64,000 nucleotides of DNA, taken from Antarcticimicrobium sp040365005. Lineage in GTDB: Bacteria > Pseudomonadota > Alphaproteobacteria > Rhodobacterales > Rhodobacteraceae. The DNA is taken from NCBI RefSeq assembly GCF_040365005.1, contig NZ_BAABWV010000007.1, positions 1-64,000 of the forward strand, given 5' to 3'. Positions 62,660 to 64,000 of the stretch are shown here, piece after piece (within the stretch, counting starts at the first letter, position 1; every line of letters begins with the position of its first letter). Position numbers and translations under genes: made by a program. The notes beneath the pieces were generated by a model. The model was given only the letters and a program-made list of their open reading frames with translations. It was not told the DNA's origin and did not search any database.

Positions 62660-63508
62660 TCAGTTCTCCAGAAGGTCCGGGTTTGCGATCACGCCGGGCT
62701 CCAGTCCCTCGATCTCGGGGCGCTCGACCGTGGCCGCGGCCACCAGCGAGTCAACGTGGTCCGCGACGGCCTTCTGGCGCAGCTCACCGGCCAGTTCCTC
62801 GCGCACGTCGTCGAATGCCGGCGGCTCCTTGAGGCGCGAGTCATTCAGCACGATCACATGCCAGCCGAACTGGGTCTGGACCGGGGCGGACACCTGGCCC
62901 GGTTCCAGCGCCATGACCGCTTCTTCGAAGGCGGGCACCATCATGCCCTTTTCGAACCAGCCCAGGTCGCCGCCGTTGGGGCCGGAGGGGCCGGTCGATT
63001 TCTCTTTGGCCAGCGCGGCGAAATCGGCGCCTCCGTCCAGTTCGGCCTTGATCGCCTTGGCCTCCTCCTCGGTTTCGACAAGGATATGGGCGGCATTGTA
63101 CTCGCGCGCTTCGTAACCCTCGCCATAGGCGGCATCATAGGCGGCTTTGAGATCCGCGTCGCTGGCGGCCCCGGCCATGATCTTTTCGATCTCTTCGCCG
63201 GCCAGCAATTGGCGCCGTTCGTTCTCAAGCGACAGCGCGACCCGTTGCGGAACATCGTCGCCAAAGGCCTGTTGCAGCGCGCTTTGCTGGATCAGCTGTT
63301 CGACGATGGCGTCATAGAGGACCTCGGGCGGAAGCTGCTGGTACTGTTGCGGCAGCGTCGCGCGGGCAATGGCCACGTGGCCCAGCTTGATTTCCTGGCC
63401 GTTGACACGGGCGACAACCGTCTCGGCGGTGGGCTGTTCGGCATGGGCCGGGAGCGCCAACGCGGCGGCAAGCGCCAGTGCGGGCAGGAAAGTGAGACCT
63501 TTGGGCAT
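62660..63508 (-). CDS. exported peptidyl-prolyl isomerase (parvulin/PpiC type)
   Basis: Periplasmic foldase of 282 residues. A signal peptide (about residues 1-23, ending AHA) is followed by a SurA-like N-terminal helical region and one parvulin domain with AAHILVETEEEAK, GPNGGDLGWFEKGMMVPAFE and VQTQFGWHVIVLNDSR. This is the order seen in PpiC and in the Rhodobacterales protein next to secA. It is divergent from secA by 173 bases and probably cotranscribed with argJ and mutT. Confidence 0.92.
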   Translation of the reverse strand: MPKGLTFLPALALAAALALPAHAEQPTAETVVARVNGQEIKLGHVAIARATLPQQYQQLPPEVLYDAIVEQLIQQSALQQAFGDDVPQRVALSLENERRQLLAGEEIEKIMAGAASDADLKAAYDAAYGEGYEAREYNAAHILVETEEEAKAIKAELDGGADFAALAKEKSTGPSGPNGGDLGWFEKGMMVPAFEEAVMALEPGQVSAPVQTQFGWHVIVLNDSRLKEPPAFDDVREELAGELRQKAVADHVDSLVAAATVERPEIEGLEPGVIANPDLLEN

Positions 63509-63546
63509 TGATTCATCCTATCATTGAACCGCGACCGGGCGCGGCG

Positions 63547-63574
63547 TTGACACCGTTTCAACCGCCCCTTACAT
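63547..63574 (+). promoter_or_regulatory. candidate secA promoter
   Basis: TTGACA at 63547-63552 and TTACAT at 63569-63574 are 16 bases apart. A transcript would have a leader of about 100 bases before the secA ATG at 63682. Confidence 0.4.
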
Positions 63575-63681
63575 CGCCTTAAGGCCGATGTCAGGACCGT
63601 CTTTCCCCCCGTATCTATGGGTTGTGCGCAGGGCGGACAAGCCTGACAAAACCACGAAGAGTCAGAGCCGCTGGAGAAGAC

Positions 63682-64000
63682 ATGCTGGGTATCGGAACAC
63701 TCGCCAAAAAGGTTTTCGGCACGCCGAATGACCGAAAGATCAAGGCGACACGCCCGCTGGTCGAGAAAATCAACGCACTGGAGCCCGAGTTCGAGGCCCT
63801 CAGCGACCAGGGGCTCAAGGATAAGACAGAGGAATTGCGCAAGCGCGCGCAGGAGGGCGAGAGCCTGGATGACCTGCTGCCCGAGGCCTTTGCCAACGTG
63901 CGCGAGGGCGCCCGGCGGGCGTTGGGCCTGCGCGCCTTTGACACCCAGTTGATGGGCGGAATCTTCCTGCACCAGGGCAATATCTCGGAGATGAAGACCG
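63682..64000 (+). CDS. secA: preprotein translocase ATPase SecA (5' part)
   Basis: Motor of the Sec pathway. Only the first 106 codons are inside the window; the gene runs off the end. The start MLGIGTLAKKVFGTPNDRK is the typical SecA N terminus. The following NALEPEFEALSDQGLKDKTEELRKR and LLPEAFANVREGARRALGLRAFDTQLMGG segments (residues about 30-95) match the family before the nucleotide-binding domain. GGAGAAG lies just upstream of the ATG. SecB is also in this window. Confidence 0.95.
   Translation, partial: MLGIGTLAKKVFGTPNDRKIKATRPLVEKINALEPEFEALSDQGLKDKTEELRKRAQEGESLDDLLPEAFANVREGARRALGLRAFDTQLMGGIFLHQGNISEMKT

Overview
The window is a 64 kb piece of a high-GC alphaproteobacterial chromosome. 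Gene order and protein sequences point to Rhodobacterales (Roseobacter/Rhodobacter group): a dnaQ-coaE-aroE-maf cluster diverging from hemJ-rho-mnmE-mnmG-rsmG-parA-parB, a Tim44-mltA-smr cluster beside secB, and secA beside argJ. It is mostly conserved core genome, densely packed, with many 1-8 base gene overlaps. The species cannot be named from what is visible.

Layout. 1-1077: a visibly AT-richer accessory patch with one DUF3800 gene. 1078-8710: a glycan-export-like protein, hslVU, an esterase-like lipoprotein, smr, mltA, a Tim44-like gene, fxsA and secB. 8750-11451: dnaQ, coaE, aroE and maf on the minus strand. 11452-11857: a gene-free stretch with a cluster of DnaA-box-like motifs, which I read as the probable chromosomal replication origin. 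11858-19238: hemJ, rho, mnmE, mnmG, rsmG, parA, parB, with two perfect parS sites and a third one-mismatch site nearby in hemW. 19228-26532: DUF454, hemW, rdgB, rph (minus), hrcA-grpE (plus), mutS (minus). 26672-37210: malic enzyme, a PfkB kinase, exported msrA, an unusual aminotransferase/sulfotransferase-like gene pair, argG, ilvA, an Hpt protein divergent from a response-regulator phosphatase, and a Nudix gene. 37274-46523: hslO, a Nudix gene, cca, two ABC exporter half-transporters, an RNA methyltransferase, a NavBac-type sodium channel and an L,D-transpeptidase. 46537-55094: a CAP lipoprotein, a second L,D-transpeptidase, a small membrane protein, hemH, a methyltransferase, comF, a glutaredoxin, a nitrilase-family amidase, a MarR regulator, ubiG, prolyl iminopeptidase and a short solute-binding protein. 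55241-60695: the rimP-nusA-ylxR-infB operon with a terminator-like hairpin in its leader and a strong terminator at its end. 60717-64000: an unlisted-size 44-codon gene, mutT, argJ, a PpiC-type isomerase and the start of secA.

How the parts work together. The centre of the window is a replication and segregation hub: a candidate origin, the ParA/ParB partition proteins and three parS sites lie within 9 kb. Around it are translation genes (rho, mnmE/mnmG/rsmG, rimP/nusA/infB), proteostasis genes (hslVU, hrcA/grpE, hslO, secB, secA), nucleotide-pool and mismatch repair genes (mutT, rdgB, maf, mutS) and haem genes (hemJ, hemW, hemH). The least understood items are the aminotransferase/sulfotransferase-like pair, the tiny gene beside infB, the small membrane protein beside hemH, and the sodium channel inside an exporter/cell-wall gene run. 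I saw no tRNA, rRNA, CRISPR array, transposase or phage gene.
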